NCBI GenBank assembly: GCA_017417315.1
Contig: JAFPZK010000053.1
Coordinates: 248,001 to 312,000, forward strand
DNA length: 64,000 nt
Direction: 5' to 3'
DNA from: Bacteroidales bacterium
Lineage (GTDB): Bacteria; Bacteroidota; Bacteroidia; Bacteroidales; UBA3824
The notes beneath the pieces are model-generated. The model had not been told where the DNA came from. It searched no databases and was given only the letters and a program-made list of their open reading frames with translations. Position numbers and translations under genes: made by a program. Positions 42,457-50,691 of the stretch are shown here, one piece after another (position 1 is the stretch's first letter; every line of letters begins with the position of its first letter).

Positions 42457-43998
42457 ATGAGCAGAAAAACTATTTGGATATTGGCGGCAGTGATGTTTCT
42501 TGCCATTTGTTGGTTGGTTAATATTCAATACTCGGACGTCCAGACTTTGGTCTCGCTGAGAAAACAGCAGTTTTCTAAGCAGGTTATGCAGTCTTTGACG
42601 GGCGTTGTCAGCGAATTGGAGAGAAGGGAAGTCGTCAATCAGGTTTCTAACGATGTCGTAGCCGTGAGTTTTGACACGGCCTCGTCAGTTTCGCATCATA
42701 TCGTGTTGAAAAACAACGGTTTTGTGATTGTTGACTCGGTTCAGAAAGACACTTCAAAAGGAGCGATACTTTCTAAGGGCAGCGATTCGCTTTATTATCC
42801 TATAACCGGCAACGGTTCGGGTAAGCCTTTTGCTTTTGATTATGCTACCTCTGACAGAGGCAAAATTCAAGACCAACTTATTAAAAATATTCAGCACAAT
42901 AAGACGGTTTTTGTCGAAAATATTGTTAACAACCTTATCAGAAAGCGTGTTAACATAGAAGAAAGGGTTGATGTGGGAATTTTGAGCAAGGTACTTTCTC
43001 AAAACCTCAAATACAACGGAATCGACATGGATTTCTGTTTTGCCGTTATGAAAGAAGACAAGACGGTTTTTTGCCGTTCTGAAAATTATGATGATAAGGA
43101 AGAAGAGTTAACCCGTTATGAGATAAGGCTTTTTCCTGACGACGACGTGATTTCGCCGGAATGTTATTTGACGGTTTATTTTCCGATGGAGAAAAAATTT
43201 ACGTTTGAGTCCATAAAGAAAAATCTTATTGCTTCGCTTGCGTTTTCGCTGATAATTTTGGGGATTTTTGTCGGGACACTTATTATAATATTCCGTCAGA
43301 AAAAACTTTCCGAAATGCGAAACGATTTTGTCAACAATATGACGCACGAACTTAAAACGCCTATTTCGTCGATTTCGCTTGCAAGTCAGATGTTGAAAGA
43401 CCCAGCGATTGCAAAAAATGAAAAAAGTTTTGCGCAGATAACCTCGGTGATAGAGCAAGAATGTAAAAAACTCGGCTTTCAGGTAGAGCGGGTGCTTCAA
43501 ATGGCTACTATTGATAAGAGCCGTCACGTAATGAAAATAAAGGAAATCTGCGTTAACGAACTTATCGAAAAAGTTGTTAAGTCTTTTGAATTGAAGTTGA
43601 GCGATAAGGGCGGCGAGTTGAAATGCGTTTTTAATGCCAAAGACGATTTAATCGAGGGCGATGAAGTGCATATCGGCAATCTTATCAGCAGTCTGATAGA
43701 CAATGCGTTGAAATATACTGTGGATAAACCTCAGTTGAAAATAGAAACCTCTAACGTAAAAAAAGGCGTTGAAATTGCCGTTACGGACAACGGAATCGGA
43801 ATAAGTCATGAGGATCAGAAAAAGATTTTTGACCAGTTTTTCAGAGTTCATACGGGTAATATTCATAATGTAAAAGGGTTCGGTATAGGACTCAGTTACG
43901 TAAAAAAAGTGGTGGACGAACATCACGGCAGTATAAAATTAAAGTCAGAACTTAACAAGGGAACTACTTTTTTTATATATTTGCCGTTTAATCAGTAA
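42457..43998 (+). CDS. rprX: RprX-type sensor histidine kinase
   Basis: 513-aa kinase with TM1 (5-23), a periplasmic sensor of about 230 residues and TM2 (257-278). The HisKA domain has H297 in NNMTHELKTPISSIS. The HATPase domain has SSLIDNALKYT, VTDNGIGIS, FDQFFRVHTG and FGIGLSYVKKVV. The organisation with the downstream OmpR-type regulator (18-bp gap) matches RprXY, a stress and envelope two-component pair described in Bacteroides and Porphyromonas. The signal is unknown. Confidence 0.88.
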   Translation: MSRKTIWILAAVMFLAICWLVNIQYSDVQTLVSLRKQQFSKQVMQSLTGVVSELERREVVNQVSNDVVAVSFDTASSVSHHIVLKNNGFVIVDSVQKDTSKGAILSKGSDSLYYPITGNGSGKPFAFDYATSDRGKIQDQLIKNIQHNKTVFVENIVNNLIRKRVNIEERVDVGILSKVLSQNLKYNGIDMDFCFAVMKEDKTVFCRSENYDDKEEELTRYEIRLFPDDDVISPECYLTVYFPMEKKFTFESIKKNLIASLAFSLIILGIFVGTLIIIFRQKKLSEMRNDFVNNMTHELKTPISSISLASQMLKDPAIAKNEKSFAQITSVIEQECKKLGFQVERVLQMATIDKSRHVMKIKEICVNELIEKVVKSFELKLSDKGGELKCVFNAKDDLIEGDEVHIGNLISSLIDNALKYTVDKPQLKIETSNVKKGVEIAVTDNGIGISHEDQKKIFDQFFRVHTGNIHNVKGFGIGLSYVKKVVDEHHGSIKLKSELNKGTTFFIYLPFNQ

Positions 43999-44016
43999 CT
44001 AATTTTAAATCGTTAT

Positions 44017-44718
44017 ATGGAAAGAAAAGTATCAATATTGCTGGCCGAAGACGACGTTAATTTGGGTTCGTTGCTCAAACAGTATCTCGATGCCAAGAAT
44101 TATGCGACGGATTTGTATCCCGACGGAGAGAAAGCGACCGAAGGCTTTCATCATAACATTTATGACATCTGTATCTTGGATATTATGATGCCTAAAAAAG
44201 ACGGTTTTCAGGTTGCTACGGAAATCCGTGAAATAAATACCGATATTCCGATTATCTTCTTGACAGCCAAGAATTTAAAGGAAGATGTCTTGAACGGTTT
44301 CAAAATCGGAGCAGACGATTATATCACAAAACCGTTCAACATGGAAGAATTGCTTCTTAGAATTGAGGCTGTTTTGAGACGTTCGGGCATTACCGACAGC
44401 GAGGCGGTAACGGTTTACAACTTAGGCTCTTACGTTTATGATTCAAACAAGCAGACTTTGCAGTTCAAGGCTCAGGAGCCGGTAAAACTTACGACAAAAG
44501 AATCGGAATTGTTAAGACTTCTTTGTATGAATATGAACAAGGTTTTGGAAAGAAATTACGCCTTGAATCAGGTTTGGGAAGACGACAATTATTTCAACGC
44601 CCGCAGTATGGACGTGTATATCACGAAATTAAGAAAACTTCTCAGAGAAGATCCTTCGATTGAAATTCTTAATATTCACGGCAAAGGTTATAAACTTATC
44701 GTATCGGAGAATAATTAA
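44017..44718 (+). CDS. rprY: RprY-type OmpR-family response regulator
   Basis: 233-aa regulator. The receiver domain has phosphoacceptor D55 (ICILDIMMPKKDG), acidic pocket EDD (11-13) and conserved K in YITKPFN. The C-terminal winged helix carries LTTKESELLRLLCMNMNKVL and the recognition part NYFNARSMDVYITKLRKLL, ending IHGKGYKLIV. Its stop overlaps the start of porW by one base (TAATG), linking this regulator directly to a type IX secretion component. Confidence 0.92.
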   Translation: MERKVSILLAEDDVNLGSLLKQYLDAKNYATDLYPDGEKATEGFHHNIYDICILDIMMPKKDGFQVATEIREINTDIPIIFLTAKNLKEDVLNGFKIGADDYITKPFNMEELLLRIEAVLRRSGITDSEAVTVYNLGSYVYDSNKQTLQFKAQEPVKLTTKESELLRLLCMNMNKVLERNYALNQVWEDDNYFNARSMDVYITKLRKLLREDPSIEILNIHGKGYKLIVSENN

Positions 44719-47327
44719 TGAAGTTGTCTTGTAGAATAACATTGCGGCTTTTTTATGCGGTGTTGTTGGTGAGTGCCGCTTGCAGCAATACTAAAAACAC
44801 CGCTTCAACAAGGGCGTTCCATAACGTTACCTCCCGTTACAATGTTATTTTCGAGGCCCGGCAGTCGTATTTGAAAGGCGTTGACAATATAGAACAAAAT
44901 TATAAACCCGATTATTCGGAACTTCTGCCGGTTTTCAAAATAGATGCGCCCGAGGCTTCAAGTCTTGCCTCGGCCGATATGGACGCATGCGTGGAAGAAT
45001 GTGGTAAAAATATTTTGAAACATTCGATAACGGCAAAACCTAAACGCGGGTATTCGCTTTCCGGCATGGATTCTCATCAACAGTCGTTTTACAATAAGAA
45101 CGAATATTGTAAATGGATTGACGACACGTATCTGTTGATGGGCAAGGCTAACTATGTAACCGGCGATTATGACAGAGCCGAACCGTCTTTTCAACTCGGA
45201 ATTTCAAGGTTCAAACACGAACCTTCGAGGTTTGAAGCGCAGTTTTGGCTTGCGAAGACTTTTTGGGCGCAAAAAAGTTATAACGAGGCGTCAGAGTTAT
45301 TGGAAAAACTCGAAAAAGATAAACGGCACCCGAAAAAACTTGATGCCGACATTCATCGTTTGTATGCTGACATCGCAATTTCTAATCATCGTTATTCAGC
45401 CGCCGTTAAGGAGATTGACAAGGCGTTGTCGCTTATAAAAAAGCGGAAAAAGAAAGAACGCGCTTGGTTGCTTTTCATTAACGGCGACCTCAACCGCTTG
45501 GCAGGAAATTATCCGAGGGCAAAAACCTGCTATCAGGAAGTTATAAAACTTAATCCGCAATATCCGCTTGTTTTTAATTCAAAAATCAATCTTGCTACCG
45601 TTTTTACACGCGGCGAAAATGATGCTTATATTCGTCAGCAACTTCAACTTTTAGCAAAAGACGACAAAAATAAAGAATATTTCGACCGTGTTTATTATGG
45701 TTTGGCTGAATTAGACAGAAAGAATCAGGACTTTAATTCAGCACTTGTTAATTATAGAAAATCAGCGCGTTATTCATCGCAAAATAATGTTCAAAAAGCC
45801 AAATCTTATATGGAGGCGGCTAATATTTATTTCGACAGAAACGATTATATTAAAGCAGGAGAATTTTACGACTCAACGATGCAGTTTTTGCCGACAACTT
45901 ATTCGGGTTATGACGAAATTTCTAAAAAGGCGGCAAACCTCAGAGAACTTATTTCGTATATTGAAGCCGCTGAATATCAGGATAGTATTCAGAGAGTTGC
46001 TAAAATGGACGTGGCTCAGCGTCAAAAACTTATCGCCAAAATTATCGACGATGTAATTGCGCAAGAAGAGTTGGAACAAATTGCTGCAACAAATCCTTAT
46101 TATAGTTCGTCCGATAACAATTACGGCGTTGAATATACAGGTCAGGACGGCAACCCTAATTTTCAGGGAAAATGGTATTTGTATAATGTTACGGCGTTGA
46201 ATTACGGTCGTCAGGAGTTTTTGAAAAAATGGGGCAACCGTCCTCTTGAAGACAATTGGCGCAGAAAAAATAAAAGCGTTGTCGAAAATTCAGACGAAGA
46301 AAACGCTGATACCGATGAGGAAAAACAAGGCGACGAAAATGATAAGAAAAAGCCGGAGTATTATATCAAAAATCTTCCTCTTACCGATTCTGCGATGAAA
46401 TTATCGCTTGATAGAGAAGCCGATGCGTGGTATAAAGCCTCTGATGTGTATTCCGAAAAAATCAATGATTTGGACAAGGCAATAGAAACGCTTTTGAAAA
46501 TCAACGAAAAACACGGTGATTATTATTTGAAGCCGCAGGTTTATTACCGGCTTTACGACCTTTATATGAGAAAGGGTGAAAACGGTCTTGCTGAGTATAC
46601 GAAAACTTTGCTTGCCTCGGAATTTCCCGAATCGGGTTATACAAAAATCTTAAACGACCCCGATTATCTAAAACATGTCGGACAGAGAAAACAACAGGCT
46701 GTGGAGTATTATGACAGAATGATTGATTGTTTTAATGCCGGAAGTTATGCTGCCGCGTTAGAAATGTGTGAAAACGGTAAAAAAGAATATGCCGGTTTGG
46801 ACATTGAGGAAAATTTTATTTATATGCAGGCACGTTGTTACGGCGGACTTCAACAGACAGATAAAATGGCTCAAACGCTTCATTTCTTGATAGATAACTA
46901 TCCTGGCAGTCGTCTTGTTCCGTATGCAAAAAACAAACTTTCGGCTCTTGAAGGCGGCGAAAACGGTGAAGGTAAATTCTTGAAAAACTTTGCTCAAAGA
47001 CCGCATTATTTCGTAGCCGTTGCCGACAAAAGTAAGGAAAATGCTAAGGAAATTAATTTCAGAATTTTGAATTTCTGCGCCTCTAACGGATATTCGCAGG
47101 CCGAGGTTGACGATAAGGATTTTGCCGATAAGTATAAAATTTATACGGTTTCGGATTTTGAAACCTTAGACAAAGCGGCAGAGTTTTTGAGAAAGTTTCT
47201 TTCAGAGAACACAGATTTGGGAACGCATAAATTTTTCATAATTTCTGATGAAAATTTTTCTCTGATTAAAGAAGTCTCTGATATAGAGCAATATTATAAT
47301 TTTTATTTAAACAATTACAATAATTAA
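44718..47327 (+). CDS. porW: Type IX secretion TPR lipoprotein PorW/SprE
   Basis: 869-aa outer-membrane-associated lipoprotein (lipobox VSAAC, C22) with many TPR units (about 135-420 and 590-760) and an acidic linker near 520-545. The opening STRAFHNVTSRYNVIFEARQ is the characteristic PorW/SprE start. SprE is needed for gliding and type IX secretion in Flavobacterium and PorW for secretion in Porphyromonas. With porX about 3 kb away this implies a working type IX secretion system, although I see no protein with a C-terminal sorting domain in this window. Confidence 0.9.
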   Translation: MKLSCRITLRLFYAVLLVSAACSNTKNTASTRAFHNVTSRYNVIFEARQSYLKGVDNIEQNYKPDYSELLPVFKIDAPEASSLASADMDACVEECGKNILKHSITAKPKRGYSLSGMDSHQQSFYNKNEYCKWIDDTYLLMGKANYVTGDYDRAEPSFQLGISRFKHEPSRFEAQFWLAKTFWAQKSYNEASELLEKLEKDKRHPKKLDADIHRLYADIAISNHRYSAAVKEIDKALSLIKKRKKKERAWLLFINGDLNRLAGNYPRAKTCYQEVIKLNPQYPLVFNSKINLATVFTRGENDAYIRQQLQLLAKDDKNKEYFDRVYYGLAELDRKNQDFNSALVNYRKSARYSSQNNVQKAKSYMEAANIYFDRNDYIKAGEFYDSTMQFLPTTYSGYDEISKKAANLRELISYIEAAEYQDSIQRVAKMDVAQRQKLIAKIIDDVIAQEELEQIAATNPYYSSSDNNYGVEYTGQDGNPNFQGKWYLYNVTALNYGRQEFLKKWGNRPLEDNWRRKNKSVVENSDEENADTDEEKQGDENDKKKPEYYIKNLPLTDSAMKLSLDREADAWYKASDVYSEKINDLDKAIETLLKINEKHGDYYLKPQVYYRLYDLYMRKGENGLAEYTKTLLASEFPESGYTKILNDPDYLKHVGQRKQQAVEYYDRMIDCFNAGSYAAALEMCENGKKEYAGLDIEENFIYMQARCYGGLQQTDKMAQTLHFLIDNYPGSRLVPYAKNKLSALEGGENGEGKFLKNFAQRPHYFVAVADKSKENAKEINFRILNFCASNGYSQAEVDDKDFADKYKIYTVSDFETLDKAAEFLRKFLSENTDLGTHKFFIISDENFSLIKEVSDIEQYYNFYLNNYNN

Positions 47328-47334
47328 AATATAT

Positions 47335-48336
47335 ATGAAGCAAGAGGGATTTAGGGTTAAAGGAGTTATAGGAACGGCTGCTGTTATAATGAGTGCTGCC
47401 GTTTTAAGCGGTTATACATCATGCGGTTGCGGCGGGAGTGAAAAGTTGCGCGAAAACGATACTATCATTATTCCTGACGATGAGCCGGAGAGACTGCCTC
47501 AGACAATGAGTTTTTTTGTCTTTGATGTCAACACTAATATTTTTACCGGCAATACGCCTGAAACTATGGATATTATGGAGGAGATTACGGGCGTTAAAGC
47601 GGCGATTTCGCATGACGGTGTAAAAATTGCATACGTAAGACCGACACCTGCTCCGAGCAGTGTTTACGTTTATGACCGATACGAAAGAGATGACAAATAC
47701 TTGGAGTTTCCTGCCGATGCTGAGGTTTCGGATCCGGTATTTTCGCCGGACGGCAAATTCTTAGCGGTGCGGATTTCTTTGGCGGGCGAAAACTTGTCAA
47801 GAGCGGCATTGTATGATTTAAGAAAAGATACATTTAAAATAATAAGCAAGGATAATTTGCCGGTTTTTAATCCGACTTTTTCGCCGGAGGGTAAAAAAAT
47901 GGTTTTCCATGACATGACGAAAGTGTTTGTTTATAATTTCAACGGTTTTTCTTCGAGACTTGTAAGAACTATTGGTTGTGAAGAGTTTTGTACGGAGAAT
48001 AGTACCGGCATTTCCGAAAACAGCAAGTTTCAAATCACTGACGATGAGAATTTTATCTATTACACTTATAACTGTTATAATGATACTCTCGTAAGTTCTA
48101 CCGTGCTTGCCCGCTTTGATACGGAAAGTTTTGATACGGAAGATTTGTCGCCTTCGGATAAATTCTGTACCGATTTTCAGGCTTCGCGGGACGGAAACAT
48201 TTATTGTTTTTTAAGAAAAACTGCTGATGATTCGTCAGAGGCAAAACTTTATGTAAAAACGCCTTCTGATAAGAAAGTCATTGTGTTTTCTAAGAAGATT
48301 TTTGATTCTCCGAGTTCGTTTTCGGTGGCGTATTGA
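47335..48336 (+). CDS. PD40/TolB-like beta-propeller lipoprotein
   Basis: 333-aa lipoprotein. The N-terminal signal is unusual in carrying a basic stretch (KQEGFRVKG) before the hydrophobic core, with lipobox GYTSC followed by a Cys/Gly cluster (GCGG). The mature part has PD40-type propeller repeats, for example VFSPDGKFLAVRI and TFSPEGKKMVFHD. Similar propellers occur in PorE/SprE-linked envelope proteins. It is 7 bp after porW, so it is part of the same operon and a candidate accessory of type IX secretion or envelope attachment. Confidence 0.75.
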   Translation: MKQEGFRVKGVIGTAAVIMSAAVLSGYTSCGCGGSEKLRENDTIIIPDDEPERLPQTMSFFVFDVNTNIFTGNTPETMDIMEEITGVKAAISHDGVKIAYVRPTPAPSSVYVYDRYERDDKYLEFPADAEVSDPVFSPDGKFLAVRISLAGENLSRAALYDLRKDTFKIISKDNLPVFNPTFSPEGKKMVFHDMTKVFVYNFNGFSSRLVRTIGCEEFCTENSTGISENSKFQITDDENFIYYTYNCYNDTLVSSTVLARFDTESFDTEDLSPSDKFCTDFQASRDGNIYCFLRKTADDSSEAKLYVKTPSDKKVIVFSKKIFDSPSSFSVAY

Positions 48337-48452
48337 AAAAAGTGTTAAAAAAAGTGTTAAAAAAATTTCGTACTTAAAAATAAAGTACTTATCTTTACCG
48401 ATGATTTGGAAGAAACAATCAAAATTTGTAATTATTTAAATAACAGTAAATT
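48337..48452 (+). promoter_or_regulatory. Intergenic region with a probable promoter for the SPOR lipoprotein gene
   Basis: Contains a short tandem repeat AGTGTTAAAAAA (48340-48363), a GTACTT/AAGTAC inverted repeat (48370-48389) and TATCTTTA (48390-48397), one mismatch from TAnnTTTG. The ATG is at 48453. No terminator for the preceding gene is clear. Confidence 0.4.
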
Positions 48453-48941
48453 ATGTCAAAATTAAGATTATTAGGTTTAGCGTTTATGGCTTTTGCAACT
48501 ATCACGTTTGTTGATTGCAGGGGCAACAAAGGCGGCGATCAGGCTTCTGAAAGCGGAGATACGCTCTCAATTCCGAGTGATGACGGTTACGGCGACCTTG
48601 CTACGGTTATAGAGAGTAATGAGGATATTTCTAAGGATAATATTCAGGAGCAGGTTTTAACGGAAGACAAGAGCGGAAATCTTGTTCCCGAAACTACTGA
48701 AACTCACAACGATACGGATAAATTTTATATCGTTGCCGGCAGTTTCACGTTGTACAGCAACGCTCAAAAGCAGAATAAAAAACTCAAAGGTATGGGTTTT
48801 GATTCAAAAATTCTTGAACCTTACGGTCAGTATAACAGAGTAACGGTAGGCGAGTTTGCTACACGTGAGGCTGCACGCGCTGCACTTCCGGGTTTGAGAA
48901 GCAAAATCAAAGACCAGACTTTGTGGTTGCTTAAAAGATAG
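48453..48941 (+). CDS. SPOR-domain lipoprotein
   Basis: 162-aa lipoprotein (signal ending ATITFVDC, C28). An acidic linker (about 30-88) leads to a C-terminal SPOR domain (about 92-162). Its pattern is FYIVAGSFTLYSNAQKQNKK, GFDSKI and YNRVTVGEFATREAARAALPGLR. SPOR domains bind denuded septal peptidoglycan, so this is probably a cell-division or remodelling envelope factor. It is monocistronic by spacing (116 bp before, 81 bp after). Confidence 0.9.
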   Translation: MSKLRLLGLAFMAFATITFVDCRGNKGGDQASESGDTLSIPSDDGYGDLATVIESNEDISKDNIQEQVLTEDKSGNLVPETTETHNDTDKFYIVAGSFTLYSNAQKQNKKLKGMGFDSKILEPYGQYNRVTVGEFATREAARAALPGLRSKIKDQTLWLLKR

Positions 48942-49022
48942 TTTTTCCCTTTTTTTTTATTTTTTTTCTGCGATTGTATCTTCTTTTTTCGTTTTTCCTA
49001 AAAAGGGGGTAGTCGCAGTTTT

Positions 49023-50474
49023 ATGTTTATATTTATGGAAGAAAAAGTCAAGGATTACGAGTTGGTGTACCGAACTTCGGCTCTTATGAAGGAGGTCGCA
49101 GATTTGAAACAGCAAATCAAACAACTCACCGAACAAAACGAAAAAGCGCAGTTGGAGATTTACCGTTTGGAGAATATTCTCTCCGTTGTGCCGCAGGAAA
49201 CTTTGCCGAAAGGAGTTAATTTCAATATCGGCGGCAATGCTTTGCGCTTTAAGATGGCCACGGTGATGTATGTTGATATTCGCGGTTTCAAAACTATTTC
49301 TACGGAGGCTCATACGTCCGATTTTATTGACGAATTAGACCAGATTTTTATTTATTTCAACGAGATAGCCGCAAAATACAAACTTCAAACCGTCAAGACG
49401 ATAGGTGATGCGTATATGTGTGCGGGCGGTATTCCGCAAAAAAACATCACTAACCCGATAGACGTGGTTTTGGCGGCAATGGAAATGAAACGCTATCTTA
49501 AAGATTTAAGGGAAAGTTACGAAAAAGACAACCGAAAATTTTGGGAACTCAGAATAGGGATTCATACCGGTCCTGTTATTGCAACACCGCAGGGAAAAAA
49601 GAAAATAACTTACGATATAAAAGGCGAAACCGTTAACATCGCTTCAAGAATGGCCTCTGCCGCCGATGTCGAAAAAATCAACATTTCGGTCTTTACATAC
49701 GAACTCGTCAAGGATTATTTTTTGACGGAATACAACGGAATAACGCCCGTAAAATATCAGGGCGATTTGGAAATGTATTATATCCGACGCTTGAAACCCG
49801 CTTTTTCGGTCAACCGTCAGGTAGGAGAGTATCCGAATGAAATTTTCAGAATTAAATATTTGCTTAGGCAGTTTACCGATTTGCAGGAGATTATTCTTGA
49901 TAAATTGGAAAAAGAACTTCCGAAATATCTTCATTACCACAATTTTAAGCATACGATTGACGTAGTTAATCAAGCCGAACTTATCGGTTACGGCGAGGGT
50001 GTTGACGATGAGGATATTTTGCTCTTGAAGACTGCGGCACTTTTCCATGATTCGGGACAAATAGTCGGAGGAGAAAACCATGAATATTACAGCACGCAAA
50101 TAGCAAGGGAATATCTTCCGAAATGGGGTTACACCGAAGAACAGTCGGCTAAAATCTGTACTCTTATAATGGCGACAAAACTGCCGCCTAATCCGACGAC
50201 ATTGTTGGAGAAAATTATGTGTGATGCCGATTTGGATTATCTCGGCAGAACCGATTTTATCCCCGTCAGCAATACTCTTTACGAAGAACTCATTGCGCAG
50301 GGCAAAAATATAAGTATCTTAGAATGGAACCGTAATCAGGTAAAATTCTTAACTAATCACCAATATTTTACAAATACGGCTCTTACGCTTAGAAAAGTCG
50401 GCAAGGAATATCAAATAGACCGTCTGAAAAAACTTATCGAAGAGGACGAAAAAAAATTGGCTGAACAAAAATAA
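49023..50474 (+). CDS. Class III nucleotidyl cyclase fused to an HD-domain phosphohydrolase
   Basis: 483-aa protein without membrane segments. An N-terminal coiled coil (about 15-52) precedes a class III cyclase domain (about 75-260) with metal ligands D85 (YVDIRGF) and D129 (TIGDAYM). Adenine-specifying K125 and D198 (YDIKGETVN) and transition-state R209 (ASRM) are present, so all expected adenylate cyclase residues are there. An HD domain (about 295-430) follows with H310, H342-D343 (ALFHDSG) and D401. One chain may thus both make and degrade a nucleotide signal. The start may be 49023 or the ATG at 49035. Confidence 0.85.
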   Translation: MFIFMEEKVKDYELVYRTSALMKEVADLKQQIKQLTEQNEKAQLEIYRLENILSVVPQETLPKGVNFNIGGNALRFKMATVMYVDIRGFKTISTEAHTSDFIDELDQIFIYFNEIAAKYKLQTVKTIGDAYMCAGGIPQKNITNPIDVVLAAMEMKRYLKDLRESYEKDNRKFWELRIGIHTGPVIATPQGKKKITYDIKGETVNIASRMASAADVEKINISVFTYELVKDYFLTEYNGITPVKYQGDLEMYYIRRLKPAFSVNRQVGEYPNEIFRIKYLLRQFTDLQEIILDKLEKELPKYLHYHNFKHTIDVVNQAELIGYGEGVDDEDILLLKTAALFHDSGQIVGGENHEYYSTQIAREYLPKWGYTEEQSAKICTLIMATKLPPNPTTLLEKIMCDADLDYLGRTDFIPVSNTLYEELIAQGKNISILEWNRNQVKFLTNHQYFTNTALTLRKVGKEYQIDRLKKLIEEDEKKLAEQK

Positions 50475-50691
50475 AAAAAGCCGGAACAGTTTCACAACTA
50501 TTCCGGGCATCAAAAAATAAACAACTAAAAAAAGAAGTATTTTATAACATGAAACACATCTATATATACGAAAAAAATGAAAAAAAGTTTCAAATTTTCC
50601 GTTAAAAAGTGTTAAAAGAATTTTTGTGCGTTTAATTTTTAATTGTGGTGCAAAAATTGTTTGAGTTTTTAATTAAAACATTGATTGACAA
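50475..50691 (+). other. 217-bp intergenic region with a stable hairpin
   Basis: Hairpin CCGGAACAGTT (50481-50491) / AACTATTCCGG (50496-50506), ten pairs plus one mismatch with a 4-nt loop, 6 bp after the cyclase-HD stop. An A-run precedes it but no T-run follows, so its role as terminator is uncertain. The rest is very AT-rich with no ORF or clear -7 element. Confidence 0.45.

Noticed and set aside
49023..50474. Pycsar-type antiphage cyclase
   Set aside because: The cyclase is fused to an HD domain and has no adjacent cyclic-nucleotide-binding effector; the neighbour is a sensor.
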